A model generated the notes under the pieces. That model saw only the letters and a program-made list of their open reading frames with translations. It was not told the DNA's origin and ran no database searches. From Gerris lacustris (lineage: Eukaryota > Arthropoda > Insecta > Hemiptera > Gerridae), in assembly GCA_951217055.1 (NCBI GenBank), contig OX578278.1:40893115-40957114 (forward strand): a stretch of 64,000 bases of DNA, read 5' to 3'. Position 1 is the first letter of the stretch, and each line of letters begins with the position of its first letter. The position numbers were made by a program, and so were the translations under genes. Below are positions 35,349-46,450 of the stretch, piece after piece.

Positions 35349-37780
35349 CAGGGTGGCCACAGACCGGGAAAACCGGGAATACCGGGAAAAGTCAGGGAAT
35401 TTCGGCCGACAGGGAATAGTCAGGGAAAAGTCAGGGAATTTTGTCATAGGTCAGGGAAAATCTACCGGCAATTAAAATCTTTATTTCATAATTTTAAAGC
35501 ACAGAAACCTTAACTTTCTCGAAATTTCTAATAAAAAAAAAAATGCTGTATTTGGAACAAAGGGAGAAGGATTAGCGACCTCTATACTTAGAAATTATAT
35601 CAAAAAAATCCCGTCAAGTACTTACCAGCAAGTTACTAAAAGGGTTTCTTCGGTCATAAGAATTCATAAGTACATTAATATTATTTATTTTTATTTTTAT
35701 TAACAAAAAAATGTAATATGTCGCTTTTCTTACACCTAAATTATCCTTCATCGAAACATTCATCAAAAATATGTATAAAAATTCACTTTTTAGAAACGAG
35801 GAGTGCATATTATCCATTACTATCTTCGGTAGTATGCACTAATTTAGTTATTTTAGGGGTAAAATGGCCGCCATTTTGAAAAACGATATATTTTTGAGAG
35901 CCAAATTTCAATACCTTTAAAATGATACCCAACTTCGAATTTTCATATGAAAAAAATTTTGGCTCCCGAGTTACAGCCCCCTAAAATTTTACTTTTTTAG
36001 ACCAACTCCCGGAAATTTCATTGGACCACAGAGATATATATTTATGTGTTTTTGCCCTTTTTTAGGACCTGTCCTAATGGGGTAGTGCAGGGGAGGTACA
36101 TTTTGGGTTTGTCTTAAATATTTGGGGGGTATGGCACGGGGGTAGGTAAAATGGCCGCCATTTTGGAAACGCGATATATATTTCTAATCTAAATTTTAAT
36201 ACCTTTGGAATGATACCCAACTTGAAAATTACAAAAAATATAAAATATTGCGATCTACTCGCAATTGATCGCAGATCGTTGAAATTTGGAGTGTTTAAGT
36301 CCGCAATAGTTTATCTGTTTTTGGGCAAAAAAGTTAAACTTGTATACCAAATTTCAAGTCTACAGCTTCAGTAGGTCGGGAGATATACTCCAAGATGCGA
36401 CGGACGGACTACCAAAAGCATAAGGGTTTCTAGAGCGACCTCGAAACCCTAAAAATCGGTCTGAGACAACTCTTTCAATGACAAACTTTCTTATAAACGA
36501 GTTCATAATTACTTAGCCCAGTTTTTTTTACATTTAATAGTTTTCGTATGTGCATTTAATTATTATTGAACAATTCATCAAAATGTATCATAAAAATAAC
36601 TTCTCCTGGGCAGGGAATCGAACCCAGGCTCTCTCCGTCCGCGTTTTAAGCTTTTTCTCAGGAACTAGATTTTTCCCAGGAAAACGGCTTATATCGTTAG
36701 ATTCGTATTTAAATGGACTACATTTTAAATAAAAAAAAATTACATTTTATATACATTTTAAAATTTTTTTTTAATAAAAATCGTCGGAACCGTTTTCGAG
36801 AAATAATTTTTTTTCACGTTTTTTCAGAGTTTTTTGGGGGTAGCGCCCCCAAATTTAGAGCTAAAATTCATTTCTCGATTTCGCCTCGGGGTATGATTTT
36901 TCTAAACATGTTATGCCAAATTTAGTCAAAATCGGCCCAGCAGACGCCTGGAGCCTAAACCAGGCGCCTGCAGTCTGCACAGACAGACAGACATTTTTTA
37001 AAAACCACTTTTTTGGACTCAGGGGACCTCAAAAATAAAAATAAAATCAAAATCGAATTTTTGCGGCATCACAATAATTTCTCTTTTACATGAGAAAGTA
37101 AAAATACGTGAATTGTTACTTTCTAGGATAATAAGGAAAGGTTACGATTAGTTTATTCTTTTTAGCGCTTAACAGGAAAAATCGGTGTGGACCCGACAAA
37201 ATACTAGACATAAGAAAAATCATACCCCGCGGCGTAGTCGAGAAATGAATTTTAGCTTGAAATTTGGGGGCGCTACCCCCCAAAAAACTCTGAAAAAACG
37301 TGAAAAATAATTATTTTTCGAAATAGTTTTGATTAAAAAAAAAAAAAATAAAAAAAAAATAAATAAATAAAAAAAGAAAAATAAAAATTTGTAGTCCATT
37401 TAATAAATACAAATCTAACAATTTAAGCCGTTTTCTTGGGAAAAATCTAATTCCGGAGAAAATAGCTTTAAACGCGGACGGAGAGAGCCCGGGTTCCATT
37501 CCCCGCCAAGGCGAAGTTATTTTTATGACAAATTTTGATGAAATATTCAATAATAATTAATTTTTTCTACGAAAACATGAAAACTTATATATGAAAAACA
37601 TTGGGCTAAGTAATTATCAACTTGTATAAGTATTCTATTTTAGCTTGATGATCTTTAACTTTTTTAAGGTAAATCTTGTGAAGTAAATATCGATGATGGT
37701 CAGGGAAAACCTGAAGTAGGTCAGGGAAATGTCAGGGAAAAGTCAGGGAATTTTGTCAAGCTATATTAGTGGCCACCCTG
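35349..37780. mobile_element. hAT-like DNA element with 5-bp target duplication
   Basis: The ends CAGGGTGGCCAC and GTGGCCACCCTG are perfect 12-bp inverted repeats. AAGAA lies directly outside both (35344-35348 and 37781-37785). Inserting here split the retrotransposon, whose sequence continues exactly on the other side. Several GTCAGGGAA units lie inside each end in the same orientation (35384-35462 and 37697-37757). The interior holds two direct copies of an AAAATGGCCGCCATTTTG block (35861 and 36147) and a large inverted repeat. No transposase frame remains. CAGGG...CCCTG ends with a 5-bp duplication fit hAT relatives of the 5-bp type, but superfamily assignment is inferred. Confidence 0.85.
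36503..37624. repeat. 1.1-kb inverted repeat, ~410-bp arms
   Basis: Left arm 36503-36911 and right arm about 37202-37624 are reverse complements over ACTTAGCCCA, CATAAAAATAACTTC, a tRNA-like GGGAATCGAACCC, CTCTCTCCGTCCGCG, GAAAACGGCTTA, AATGGACTAC, TTTTTTGGGGGTAGCGC and GAAATGAATTTTAGC. The left arm continues into a full dispersed unit on the minus strand that starts at 37107 (ACTTTCTCATGTAAAAGAG). The structure therefore looks like two inverted copies of one family, one longer than the other. Confidence 0.85.
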
Positions 37781-38240
37781 AAGAAGGACCAAGCTAAGGC
37801 TCTTCGAAAGCAATGTAAAATGTGTTCTGCTGTACCGATACCAAACATGGAAATCAACATAAGCAGTTACAAATAAGCTACGAATCTTCACCAACAACTG
37901 CCTGAGAAGAATCCTATACGTACACTGGCCAGAGAAGATCACAAATGTAGAAGAAGTGTGGACACATCCCAATAGGGGAAACTATAAAAGCAAGGAAGTA
38001 TGGCTGGATTGGACACCCTGAGGAGGTCTGAAAACAACGACAGGCCCTGGAATGGAACGTGCAGGATAAAGGTAAAACATGGTAGACCCAGAACAACCTG
38101 GAGGAGGACGGTGGAGAAAGAAATAAGAGAAGAAGGCAAGACCTGGGGAGAGCTGAAAAACATGGCCCAAAATCGAGTCAGGTGGAAATCCTTTGTAGCA
38201 GCCCTACGTTCCCCAAGGGATTAAAGGAAAGACGATGATG
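37781..38240 (+). pseudogene. Non-LTR retrotransposon relic, part 2 (C-terminus)
   Basis: Continues the relic interrupted at 35348. Translated pieces include TKLRLFESNVK and VLLYRYQTW, then after a stop and frameshift FTNNCLRRIL, and finally a 74-codon frame (38000-38224) with GRPRTTWRRTVEKE, EEGKTWGELK, RVRWKSFVAAL and a stop. This order (LYG.ETW, RPR.TWRR.VE, WxELKxxAQxRxxW) is the standard C-terminus of many invertebrate LINEs. The 3' end shows ATG/TGA triplet repeats (38233-38305), as some LINE families carry. It is dead by stops and frameshifts. Confidence 0.85.
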
Positions 38241-38460
38241 ATGAATCATCATCGAATTGGAACAAATCAATGTTATATCATCATCATCATAGATGATGAT
38301 GAATCAAACAATCCCACAGTTGTTTTCTACTTGTGTTATAATCTAAATGATTCGAATGTACAAATAGTAGGTATTTAATAGTTGAATTGTTTGCAGTATT
38401 TAGATTATGTAAATTGACCAGATGCTATAGGTTATGTTAATTGATGTGGATGTGATGTTG

Positions 38461-39000
38461 TAGGTTTTGTAAATTTGGATTGTTGTTATAGGTTATGTGT
38501 GTAATTAACAGGTGTAGAAGTGATTGAGGTTAGATTAGAGAAGGGTGATATGGCTATGATAGGGTTTGATTGAGTAGGCAGAGACTGTGATTGTCGATTG
38601 GACTGTTGTAGACGTGATAGATGTCAGCTGGCTTTGACTTCCCAATTGTAGGGGGAGGGGGGGGGGAGCTGTTTTGGTAAGGAAATCTGACTGCAGAGGT
38701 CGGGTGTGGAGAGGAGACACGCGGTGTGTTCAGTTCACTGTTCACTGTTCACATTCAACCAGTTCCGTAACAGGCTTCCAATGTCTTTATCCACGCTTCG
38801 ACCTAGTTACAAACCAGTTGCAAACATTTCTCATCTACCCAAAACCTAACTAGCGTTACAAAAAATTACTAACACACAATAAACTATTACACTGTAACTT
38901 CTCATAACGGACATTTCTAAATAGCTAAAAGACTAAATTATTCTCTAAAACACTTACTCGTTCTCTAAAATAAACACTTGCATATATTCTCTAAAATATT
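38461..39000. other. Strongest G-rich to C-rich skew switch (centre ~38745)
   Basis: 38461-38700 has about 85 G and 18 C, including a run of G at 38650-38667. 38761-39000 has about 19 G and 58 C. The change takes place over CACGCGGTGTGTTCAGTTCA and two CTGTTCAC repeats. The G side also has loose TATAGGTTATGT repeats of about 30-35 bp from 38390. Confidence 0.75.
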
Positions 39001-39253
39001 ATTCGTTCTATGAATTGGACATTTATTCTTATTCATTCTCTGGAGTTGATAAGGGAATAAAGTACATAATATTTATTATTATGTATTGTTTATATAGAGA
39101 CACTCAATAATGACCGTGGGCGTCTTAATTTAAATATAATATAACTCCAATTATCCAGCCTTATTGCGACTTCAAATCAGATTTGTAATAACAATCAAGT
39201 TTAGTTAATTCAAAGGAAATAGGTCAAGCAACTAGAAAAGAAAAATATTCAAA

Positions 39254-39480
39254 GATAACGGAACGGAAGCATTTTGATAATTCTGCAGAATTATTATTTT
39301 TTATGCGGGGAACATTTTCGGTCGTTTTTGGTATCTGTCTTTCTTTATTTAGTTCAAAATTGTTTCGAATCATGATAACTTTCAAAAACCACATCTGATT
39401 TTGATGGAATTTAATTGGTAGATAATGGAAGATAATGGTGGATGGTATTTAATTAGCCCATTAATTGTAAGCCCCATATT
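39254..39480 (+). repeat. GGAAGCATT dispersed repeat, left end
   Basis: GATAACGGAACGGAAGCATTTTGATAATTCTG, then GTATCTGTCTTTCTTT, CATGATAACTTTC and CTGATTTTGATGGAATTT. This is the same order as in the 53.03-kb copy. Confidence 0.6.
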
Positions 39481-40853
39481 AATTTATCAATATTATTAAA
39501 TGTACTGATCCAATTTTGAAGATAAAAGTAACAAATGGTCCCAAAAAAGCATTATAACAGTTCACGCTAATCTAATAAAAAGTAAGTGTTATCGACTTTC
39601 AAGTCCCATATGATCATTCGTGTAATAGTAGGACGTGAGAAGCTATGTTTTTTTTATTTATTTTATGCTTATTCAAACGTTTTGTGTATATTTTTTTAAA
39701 GATACAAAAAGACCTTTTAGAAGGAATAAGGAAGTAACATATAAAATAGGTCGATACTATTGTTATTTTTAATTTGAACATATTTTAACTTCATATTGTT
39801 ATTTCTCATTTAAGTAGTTGTATTTATTTTTTTCTCAAAAAGATAACAAATAGATAAGAGAATATAAAGGAAAAGGGGTTTGTTTTAACTGAGATGACAT
39901 TACAATGCTATCATGGGTTGAGAGAAAACAAGCCAGAACTCAACTAGTGATAACTAAATAACTAACAAGCTAACATTTCCACTGATAAGAAACAATACTT
40001 CTTGGCTCTTCTTCTATTCCTTCCAACCCACAAAGCATTTGTATTAAATAATAAAAATATTTTCATACAGGAAATGATATTGTGCACATTAAATATCAAC
40101 TTTCTTGTAACAATGGTGAATGAAGTCGAAGAGATTAGAAGGGGTAGAAGGAGCATCGAGCAAAATCCTCGCTTCAAAGTTGCTCAAACTTTGTTGAAAG
40201 CAGGTGGTGCTTTCAAGCGGTAAAACACTAAACCTATTGTATTGTTATCAATAAGTTGTGTTATGTCACCTGACATCTGATCACTATACTCAATTCTTAT
40301 AAAGAATTAATTAATTATTTTTTATAAAGAAAACCCCTATTGACACAATTCGAGGAAATTACTTATTAAAATTAAAGGGGACAACCAAAATAGAAATGTA
40401 TGTACTCAATTCTTTTATTTAGTGCAAATGTACCTTTTTCTATTTATTATTACGTAATAGTTTTCTGCTATCTAAAAAGACGTCCTTTCCTCGATATCTA
40501 CTGCGTATTTACTACCTTGTCGTTATTCATAATTTTGTATCTATTGGTAGTATGTGGAGCATTACCAGTATCTATAAATGTGCTGTTTCATTTTAAAATC
40601 CTTTATATTTGTTTTTGTTTTCGAGGGATAATTAACCCTCTTCCAGTCAATTGAGCTAAAAACGTAGCTCATAGACTCTGCACCAATAAGAAACTTTCCA
40701 TCAAATTTTAAGGTCACAAACCCTTGTACCCGCTGATTGTTAAAACTCAATATCCGTGTTTGCTATGAATTTTTTCAAAGCGTGTTTTTATAAACATACA
40801 ACTTGCCGCTTGCCGATGACTTGTTAACTTCAGTAAGCTCTGGAGAAATAATA
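39481..40853. other. Spacer with one weak exon-like frame
   Basis: No repeat recognised. A frame with an acceptor-like TTTTCATACAG (ending 40070) followed by an open stretch to a stop at 40223 is discussed as a finding. Otherwise AT-rich filler. Confidence 0.4.
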
Positions 40854-41165
40854 CAAGATAAAAAGAACTTTTTATATGCCAACTACGTTTTTAAATTTTC
40901 CTTGTAGATTTCCTTAGCCGTCACTGGTCGTGTTTGTTTACAATTGATTTTGATTTTGACCGCCTAAACATTTAAGAAATTTAGTGATTTATCGACTAAT
41001 AGTAATAATTTAATAAATCTAATTACTGTATTGTTATCAGAAAAGCATAATCTGTGCAAGTTTCAGCTTTCTTCTTAGTCAGGAAGTTAGTTAAAAATCT
41101 ATTGCAAGATTTGTACCGGACACACAAACAAATAAGAAAGCAAGCTAATAAAAACGTAGTAAAAA
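40854..41165. mobile_element. Short inverted-repeat element, copy 1
   Basis: CAAGATAAAAAGAACTTTTT, then AACTACGTTTTTAAATTTTC on the left, and ATAAAAACGTAGTAAAAAT on the right, give a 12-bp inverted repeat ACTACGTTTTTA. The same left and right ends delimit a longer insertion at 61.72-62.28 kb, which supports these as element ends. Confidence 0.6.
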
Positions 41166-41280
41166 TAATAAATTCTTTAATGAAGTAAATAAAAAAAGTT
41201 ATTTTTATTTTTAAACGTGGCTTGTGTCAAAATCGAGATTGAAGTGTAGTTTTTTTTTTTAAACAATTTTTTTTTTCAAG

Positions 41281-41520
41281 AAATTAGTTAATTAGGGTGT
41301 TGTTTTTAATTATTCGGAGGTTTGTTGTAAGGTTAATGACCAAGGCACGTACCTACGGAGGTAGGGTGCAGGTTTTCTACTTCATACCTTCCTGGCTACC
41401 TGATCTTATAATAACTACAACGTTAAAACCCTCTTCACTTCATTTAGCCTTGCATGCATATCCCAATCTGCAGCAGCTCAGAACTGTTTCACACTAATGA
41501 TCACATGTAAAGTAGCTGAT
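41281..41520. other. G-rich to C-rich skew switch (centre ~41370)
   Basis: 41281-41340 has about 15 G and 2 C, and the G side continues to GGAGGTAGGGTGCAGG at 41367. 41401-41520 has about 15 G and 30 C. A 66-codon frame spans both but is not recognisable. Confidence 0.5.
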
Positions 41521-41605
41521 TCCGATCCAGCCTTTAATAACCGTATTTTTCCTTAAAAACGTGAAGAGAGGGGAGAAAGAGAGAATATATATATATATTC
41601 AACTA

Positions 41606-42048
41606 CAGTAGAACCCCCGAAAATGTGAAAGCCAAGATATTCCGAACAACTTTTGGGGCAAAAAAAGTTGAGACATTATACACTGACGGCTTGGCGAAAT
41701 GTTTAGGGATTGCGTTGAGCAATCCCTACGTGATTCTTAAGACCATCTCCCATTCTCAGTCGTATATAATGTATTTCCAGCAATACACTACCGTTATACC
41801 TGCTGCCTTACATTTCTGTGCAACCGATTTTTCGATGTTAATTCATAATTATTCTAAATCTCTTATTTTAACAGATATACCGGATATTCCTCGTGCTGGA
41901 ACGTAAGAATATACCTGTATACATTCCAGGATTAATTTATATTATTATTTTAATAGACAATAAAAGCAGAAACCCCGATAATTCGTACAATGTAGAAACC
42001 CGATCAGACCCTGGTCCCAATTAGTTCGGAATTCCGAGGTTCTATTAT

Positions 42049-42050
<2 letters not shown>
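41606..42050. mobile_element. pogo/Tigger-like MITE
   Basis: The left end CAGTAGAACCCCCGAAAA follows a TA. The right end GAATTCCGAGGTTCTATTATTG is its imperfect inverse (AATAGAACCTCGGAATTC). Two inner CCGA/TTCG motifs (ATATTCCGAAC; CCCCGATAATTCG) repeat the theme. TA target and CAGTAGAACC ends are typical of pogo-type Tc1/mariner elements. A 93-codon frame inside has no DDE motif that I can find, so it is non-autonomous or decayed. Confidence 0.65.

Positions 42051-42123
<73 letters not shown>
42051..42123. repeat. (AT)n microsatellite, ~73 bp
   Basis: Pure alternating AT directly after the right end of the pogo-like element. It may have grown from the TA target site. Confidence 0.95.
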
Positions 42124-42127
<4 letters not shown>

Positions 42128-42151
42128 TTTTTTTTTTAGTAAGTAGCTGAT

Positions 42152-42258
42152 TTCGGCACTTGTTTACTTGGGTACATACCTCCAATTCACCTCAAAAATG
42201 AGGTGAATTGGTTTTAATCCATCCGGGTTGACTTACATTGGTCAACTCAGATGGATTA
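42152..42258. repeat. Half mini-unit plus two strong hairpins
   Basis: TTTACTTGGGTACATACC (42163-42180) is the right half of the 57-bp unit seen at 43.0-43.3 kb. Right after it come CCAATTCACCTCA/TGAGGTGAATTGG (42182-42211, perfect 13-bp stem, 4-base loop) and TAATCCATCCGGGTTGAC/GTCAACTCAGATGGATTA (42215-42258, 16 of 18 paired, 8-base loop). Confidence 0.85.
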
Positions 42259-42459
42259 ATAAGCGTTTATGTCATAAAAAAAACTTGTATTTTTTAATGA
42301 AAAAATCCAAGTTTTTCTTTATACATATTTGTATATAAAAAAAATCCAAGTTATTATGTTAAAAAAACAACTTAATACATATATTTATAAAACGTACGTC
42401 AATCCTCATCTTTTTCTCACCTACATATTTCTTTCCAAAGATTAAAAAAGTGTCTTTTT

Positions 42460-42720
42460 TAAATTTTCTTCTCTAAAGAAAATAGCTGATCCCAAAATAC
42501 ATTGACTAACTTAATGATTGGATTAATGGATTATGTCACTTTTTGTTACATAAGTGTGATGTTCCTTTGTCCCAAAATTAATTGGACTAAATGTCCCTTT
42601 ATCTTATTTGATTGTTAGGCCAAAAGATATTCTCACTTTAAATTACAGAAGTGAGATTATCCTTTGTCCTAATGTACATTGTACAAAATTTCTAAATTTT
42701 AAATCTTTCTTTATTGCTCC
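42460..42720 (+). repeat. Relic related to the 33.6-kb MITE interior
   Basis: GTGTGATGTTCCTTTGTCCC, AAAATTAATTGGACTAAATG and TCCCTTTATCTTA parallel 33759-33806. The phrase GATTATCCTTTGTCCTAATG at about 42660 is a second loose copy. The CTCCCC termini are missing. Confidence 0.6.
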
Positions 42721-43026
42721 AATTTCTGAAATATATATACATAAATATATAAAAGATACCGTATAATTTTACTTACGCTCAACCCATTGAAACATCTCCC
42801 ACTTCGTCATCCTTTCAGTCAGAAATATGGCTTGTTTCATATTAATGCCTCTGAGGTTATCCACGTCTTTTTTCTTTGCAATTGTACTTTTTTCCAACTT
42901 TTCTGATTTTATTTTATTCAAGAATGAATTATGTAATAAAAATTATTTCGTTGACAAGCCATTGTCATTTCTGTCAATACTTTTTAAATTAATATTAAAA
43001 AAAATAATATAAAAATACTTGTCATG

Positions 43027-43083
43027 GGTATGTACCCAACTAAACTCCTGCCACATAGCACCTTATTTACTTGGGTACATACC
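43027..43083. mobile_element. 57-bp palindromic mini-unit 1
   Basis: GGTATGTACCCAACTAAA at the left and TTTACTTGGGTACATACC at the right, an 18-bp inverted repeat with one mismatch around a 21-bp centre (CTCCTGCCACATAGCACCTTA). Confidence 0.85.
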
Positions 43084-43086
43084 TTG

Positions 43087-43143
43087 GGTATGTACCCAAC
43101 TAAACTTCTACCTCTATAACGCCTAATTTACTTGGGTACATCC
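43087..43143. mobile_element. 57-bp palindromic mini-unit 2
   Basis: Same length and ends as the unit 3 bp upstream. The centre is CTTCTACCTCTATAACGCCTAA. The last bases read ACATCC instead of ACATACC. Confidence 0.8.
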
Positions 43144-43269
43144 TTTTTTCTTTTCTTTTGTTTCCCCTTCTTAACCCCTTACAAAAGCCCCAGTGCTTTT
43201 CAACATCCCCATTAAGTTTGCCTATTAATTTATTTTATTTCATTTCCCCATATTATTCAATAAATAAAT

Positions 43270-43326
43270 GGTATGTACCCAAGTAAACTCTTTCCCTATG
43301 GCACCTTATTTACTTGGGTACATACT
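43270..43326. mobile_element. 57-bp palindromic mini-unit 3
   Basis: GGTATGTACCCAAGTAAA and TTTACTTGGGTACATAC flank CTCTTTCCCTATGGCACCTTA. Another left half (GGTATGTACCCAAGTAAA) starts 4 bp later at 43331 and runs into the retrotransposon relic. Confidence 0.85.
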
Positions 43327-43349
43327 TATTGGTATGTACCCAAGTAAAT

Positions 43350-43745
43350 AAGTACCCTGATTTCCTTGCTAAACAGGCTCTTCCCATGAAACCTCTCCCG
43401 TATGATAAATATTCCCTCTCTTACATTGCAAGTAAAATAGGGCTCTGGTGTGCAGAGAAATGGATTAACAACTGGGCTAATGGATCCACTGCAAGAGCAT
43501 TCCATTCCATTCAACATCAGCCAACAGACTTAAATGTTTATAAAGAATGCCCAAGAAGAGTAATCGTTTATATCTGCTTTAAAGATTGGCCATATTCCTA
43601 CCAGAGTACTTCTCCATAAGATAGGCTTAAGCCCCTTTGCATATTGCCGTTACTGCACTGTTAACATACCAGAAACCATAACTCATATCTGTCCAACATT
43701 TAACCATCCTCAGATAACTTTGGAGTTTACAAATATCATTAAATA
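43350..43745 (+). pseudogene. Non-LTR retrotransposon relic: RNase H end and zinc knuckle
   Basis: The plus-strand frame reads NKYPDFLAKQAL, close to the last conserved block of the RNase H domain of I/Jockey-type LINEs. About 50 codons later a frameshift joins IPTRVLLHKIGLSPF and a C-terminal C-x2-C-x9-H-x1-C finger (Cys codons 43645 and 43654, His 43684, Cys 43690). Only this 3' end survives. The left boundary coincides with a half mini-unit at 43331. Confidence 0.8.
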
Positions 43746-44280
43746 ATACAAAAAGCTGGTCTACATATCAACAATACTTCACTTTCTATATCAATGGCTA
43801 TCGGGGTAATGTATATGGATACATTACCCTATCATATAGCATACCCTGGATGCTGAATATAAAAAAAAAAAAAAAATAATAATAAAAAATATATAATTTT
43901 TTTCTATTCAATTGTCCGATACTCTCTTACAATTTTATAAATGGCGATCCATAATCAATAAGCCCATGAACTATACGTCCTTGTTTTATACGTTGTATAT
44001 ATAGAGAAAAATTATTAAGATGTAAGATGACGCAATAATTTAAAGTTTAAATCCAAAAAATAAATCTTTTAAGAAAAGACCATGTACGAAGATCATTGAC
44101 AAAAACGATTTATGAAGACCACAGATGGACGATGACGAACAAAAGGCAACTGGCGACAAATGAGCGAGTCATTTTATTAAAAACTATTTTGCCAGGCATA
44201 ATCCACCGAAAGGTGTTGCGCAAACAAACTATTTTTTATCATTTTTTTTTTTTTTAATTTTTATATTTCTCGAATTAGTT

Positions 44281-44700
44281 AACAATGTTGATTGAGTCTT
44301 GAGTCATATCGTTCAAGACATAAGATAGTGTCAGGTGTATTTAGAAAGCTAACCTTACAACGTTTGTAGAGGTCAGACAAATTCAAGATAACTATCTTGC
44401 ACACTGACTAGGCAAAGCGAAGAACCGGGTCAAATCCACTATCCACAATCCACACAGAAGAATAAAGCTCCCCGACCTTGTTACACCATGTTATCAACCT
44501 TGTTGATATCCCTCGGCACTCTGCTGGTAGACTATACTTATATTATAAATTGCACCAAGCAATCTCATCTTGTGCAAGCAGCTCCCCCCCTCCCCCCCTG
44601 CTTAATCCATATCTAGACTCGCAGTGTAATAGTCTCCTTATTACTTCATACTTCCAACGATTTCACCTTAGAAAAAATAAACTAATTGTAAGATAATAAT
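44281..44700. other. No gene; weak G-to-C skew change near 44430
   Basis: G slightly exceeds C to 44340, then C exceeds G about 2:1 from 44430 to 44520. It is weaker than the other switch sites. The 72-codon frame inside has no recognisable features. Confidence 0.35.
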
Positions 44701-46134
44701 ACTTTAATTATAATTATTATTTTATCACCATCGTCCTATTGTCTTTTATTTTAACGATATTTTAATTGTAGATAATTCTTCCATCATTAGATTTATTATA
44801 ATAATATGTTGCAGCATATCTCTTGTTTCGTGGATTAGAATATCTTTCTTTTTTTTTTAGATATTTCGACGTTGATAAAAAGTTTCACACTTGTGTTAGT
44901 CCTAAATACTTAAATGACAACTAAGTGGATATTAACTATGAATGAAGTAGAATTTGAGGATACCGAGGAATAGTCAAAAGGAAAAAAACTAAAGTTTTAG
45001 ATTTCCTATAACGTTTCGGAAAATAAAAATTTCCTTCTTCAAGGTATAAACAAGAATAGTTACTATTGTTTTTGCTTTTTTACTTCTGATCCTTACTATC
45101 CTCAACATTTTAAGCCCTTCAAATTCTAAAAAGTTTAGTAGTTCTTTGTCATATGTTGTTTACATTCTCTGTGACATAATCAAGTATCTATTCCTTCCGG
45201 TGGTCATCTTTGGTGGAAGTTACATAGGGCACGAATTCTTAAAGACAAAACGGCTATTTTGTATGCAAACTCCTAGTGCAAATTCAAATACAAACTGAAA
45301 GCCATATTTAGTAGACCTTAAAGTTCGTACGATATCTGTCAAACATCAAAATGCTTTAATCGTATCTTAATAAGTCGTAAGAGTTCTTAGGAAAATTCTA
45401 AAATGTGTAAACCTTACACATTATAATTTATATATTTGTTTACATCGAATGGATTTATTACGAATTCGTAAAAAAGTATGTAACCTCCCACATTATAATT
45501 CTTGTATTTGTTTACACAGTATGAATTTGTTAACAATTTGTAAGAAATGTCTGGGAGTAATGTAACCTGTAACCTTCACACAGTAACTCCTTGCATCGTA
45601 TATGAAGCTTTACGAATTGTTATGAACATTTTCATTCGAATTCGTTGCCATTATTATTAGATCGTCTTAGTAGGAGTTCGCCCTGACGTTTCTCAAGGAA
45701 TCTTACGGGTTTTTCGTTGTTCAGGTATGGACTGGGTGCAGACCACCATGTTACTATTATCAGAACAATAAGTTCACATCTAAAGATATATTTGCGCCAT
45801 CACTATACCTTCTTATATTATATACTACACTGAGAAAAAAAAGAGGCGATTTTTGGGTAGCCGCTGACCAAAAATATTGTTGCGGCCGGGACCACCAGAA
45901 GTTCGTTGCGATAACAAGTCGAGTTTAGTAGACCGTTAACAATAGACTTTTAGTAGCTGTAATTGTAATTTGTATTGTAGCGGTAACCAAGAAAGTTTGT
46001 AACTGTTATTAAATGGAAGAAAATCTGTATTCACTGCAACAATGTTTGTAGTAACCGTCAACAGTCTGTCCAGTCACGGCAATTATTTTTATAGTTACTG
46101 CGACTACACTTTTTTTGCCAGAACATAAATAATA

Positions 46135-46317
46135 GTTGCTGTAACTACAAAATTTGTTAGCGCTGCTGTGTAATTAATGACCCCAACAATATATACTTTA
46201 CGCTAGCTACATTAATTAGTTTGCTCAACTATAACAATAGTTGCTGTGCCTATTTAACAGTTGCTGTAACTCCAAAATTTGTTCCCGCTGCTGTATAACA
46301 TAATGACTCCAACAATG
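46135..46317 (+). repeat. Subterminal ~126-bp direct repeat
   Basis: GTTGCTGTAACTACAAAATT...GCGCTGCTGTGTAA...GACCCCAACAAT at 46135 recurs as GTTGCTGTAACTCCAAAATT...CCGCTGCTGTATAA...GACTCCAACAAT at 46261. Confidence 0.8.
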
Positions 46318-46396
46318 AATGTAATTCCCCCAATTATGTATATAGTCACACCAAACATAACGTTTGTCATCCTCAACAATAATTATATCCCCCTCT

Positions 46397-46442
46397 ACTA
46401 CTCTTTTGGCTCCTGCATAGTTGCAGGAACCAAAAGAGTAGT
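46397..46442. repeat. 21-bp-stem hairpin
   Basis: ACTACTCTTTTGGCTCCTGCA pairs with TGCAGGAACCAAAAGAGTAGT with one mismatch across a 4-base TAGT loop. Confidence 0.9.
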
Positions 46443-46450
46443 TAAGGGAA

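Noticed and set aside
37766..38170. Several overlapping minus-strand frames
   Set aside because: They are antisense shadows of the retrotransposon C-terminus on the plus strand.
41625..41906. 93-codon frame inside the pogo-like element
   Set aside because: No helix-turn-helix or DDE/DDD motif was found. It is too short and probably accidental.
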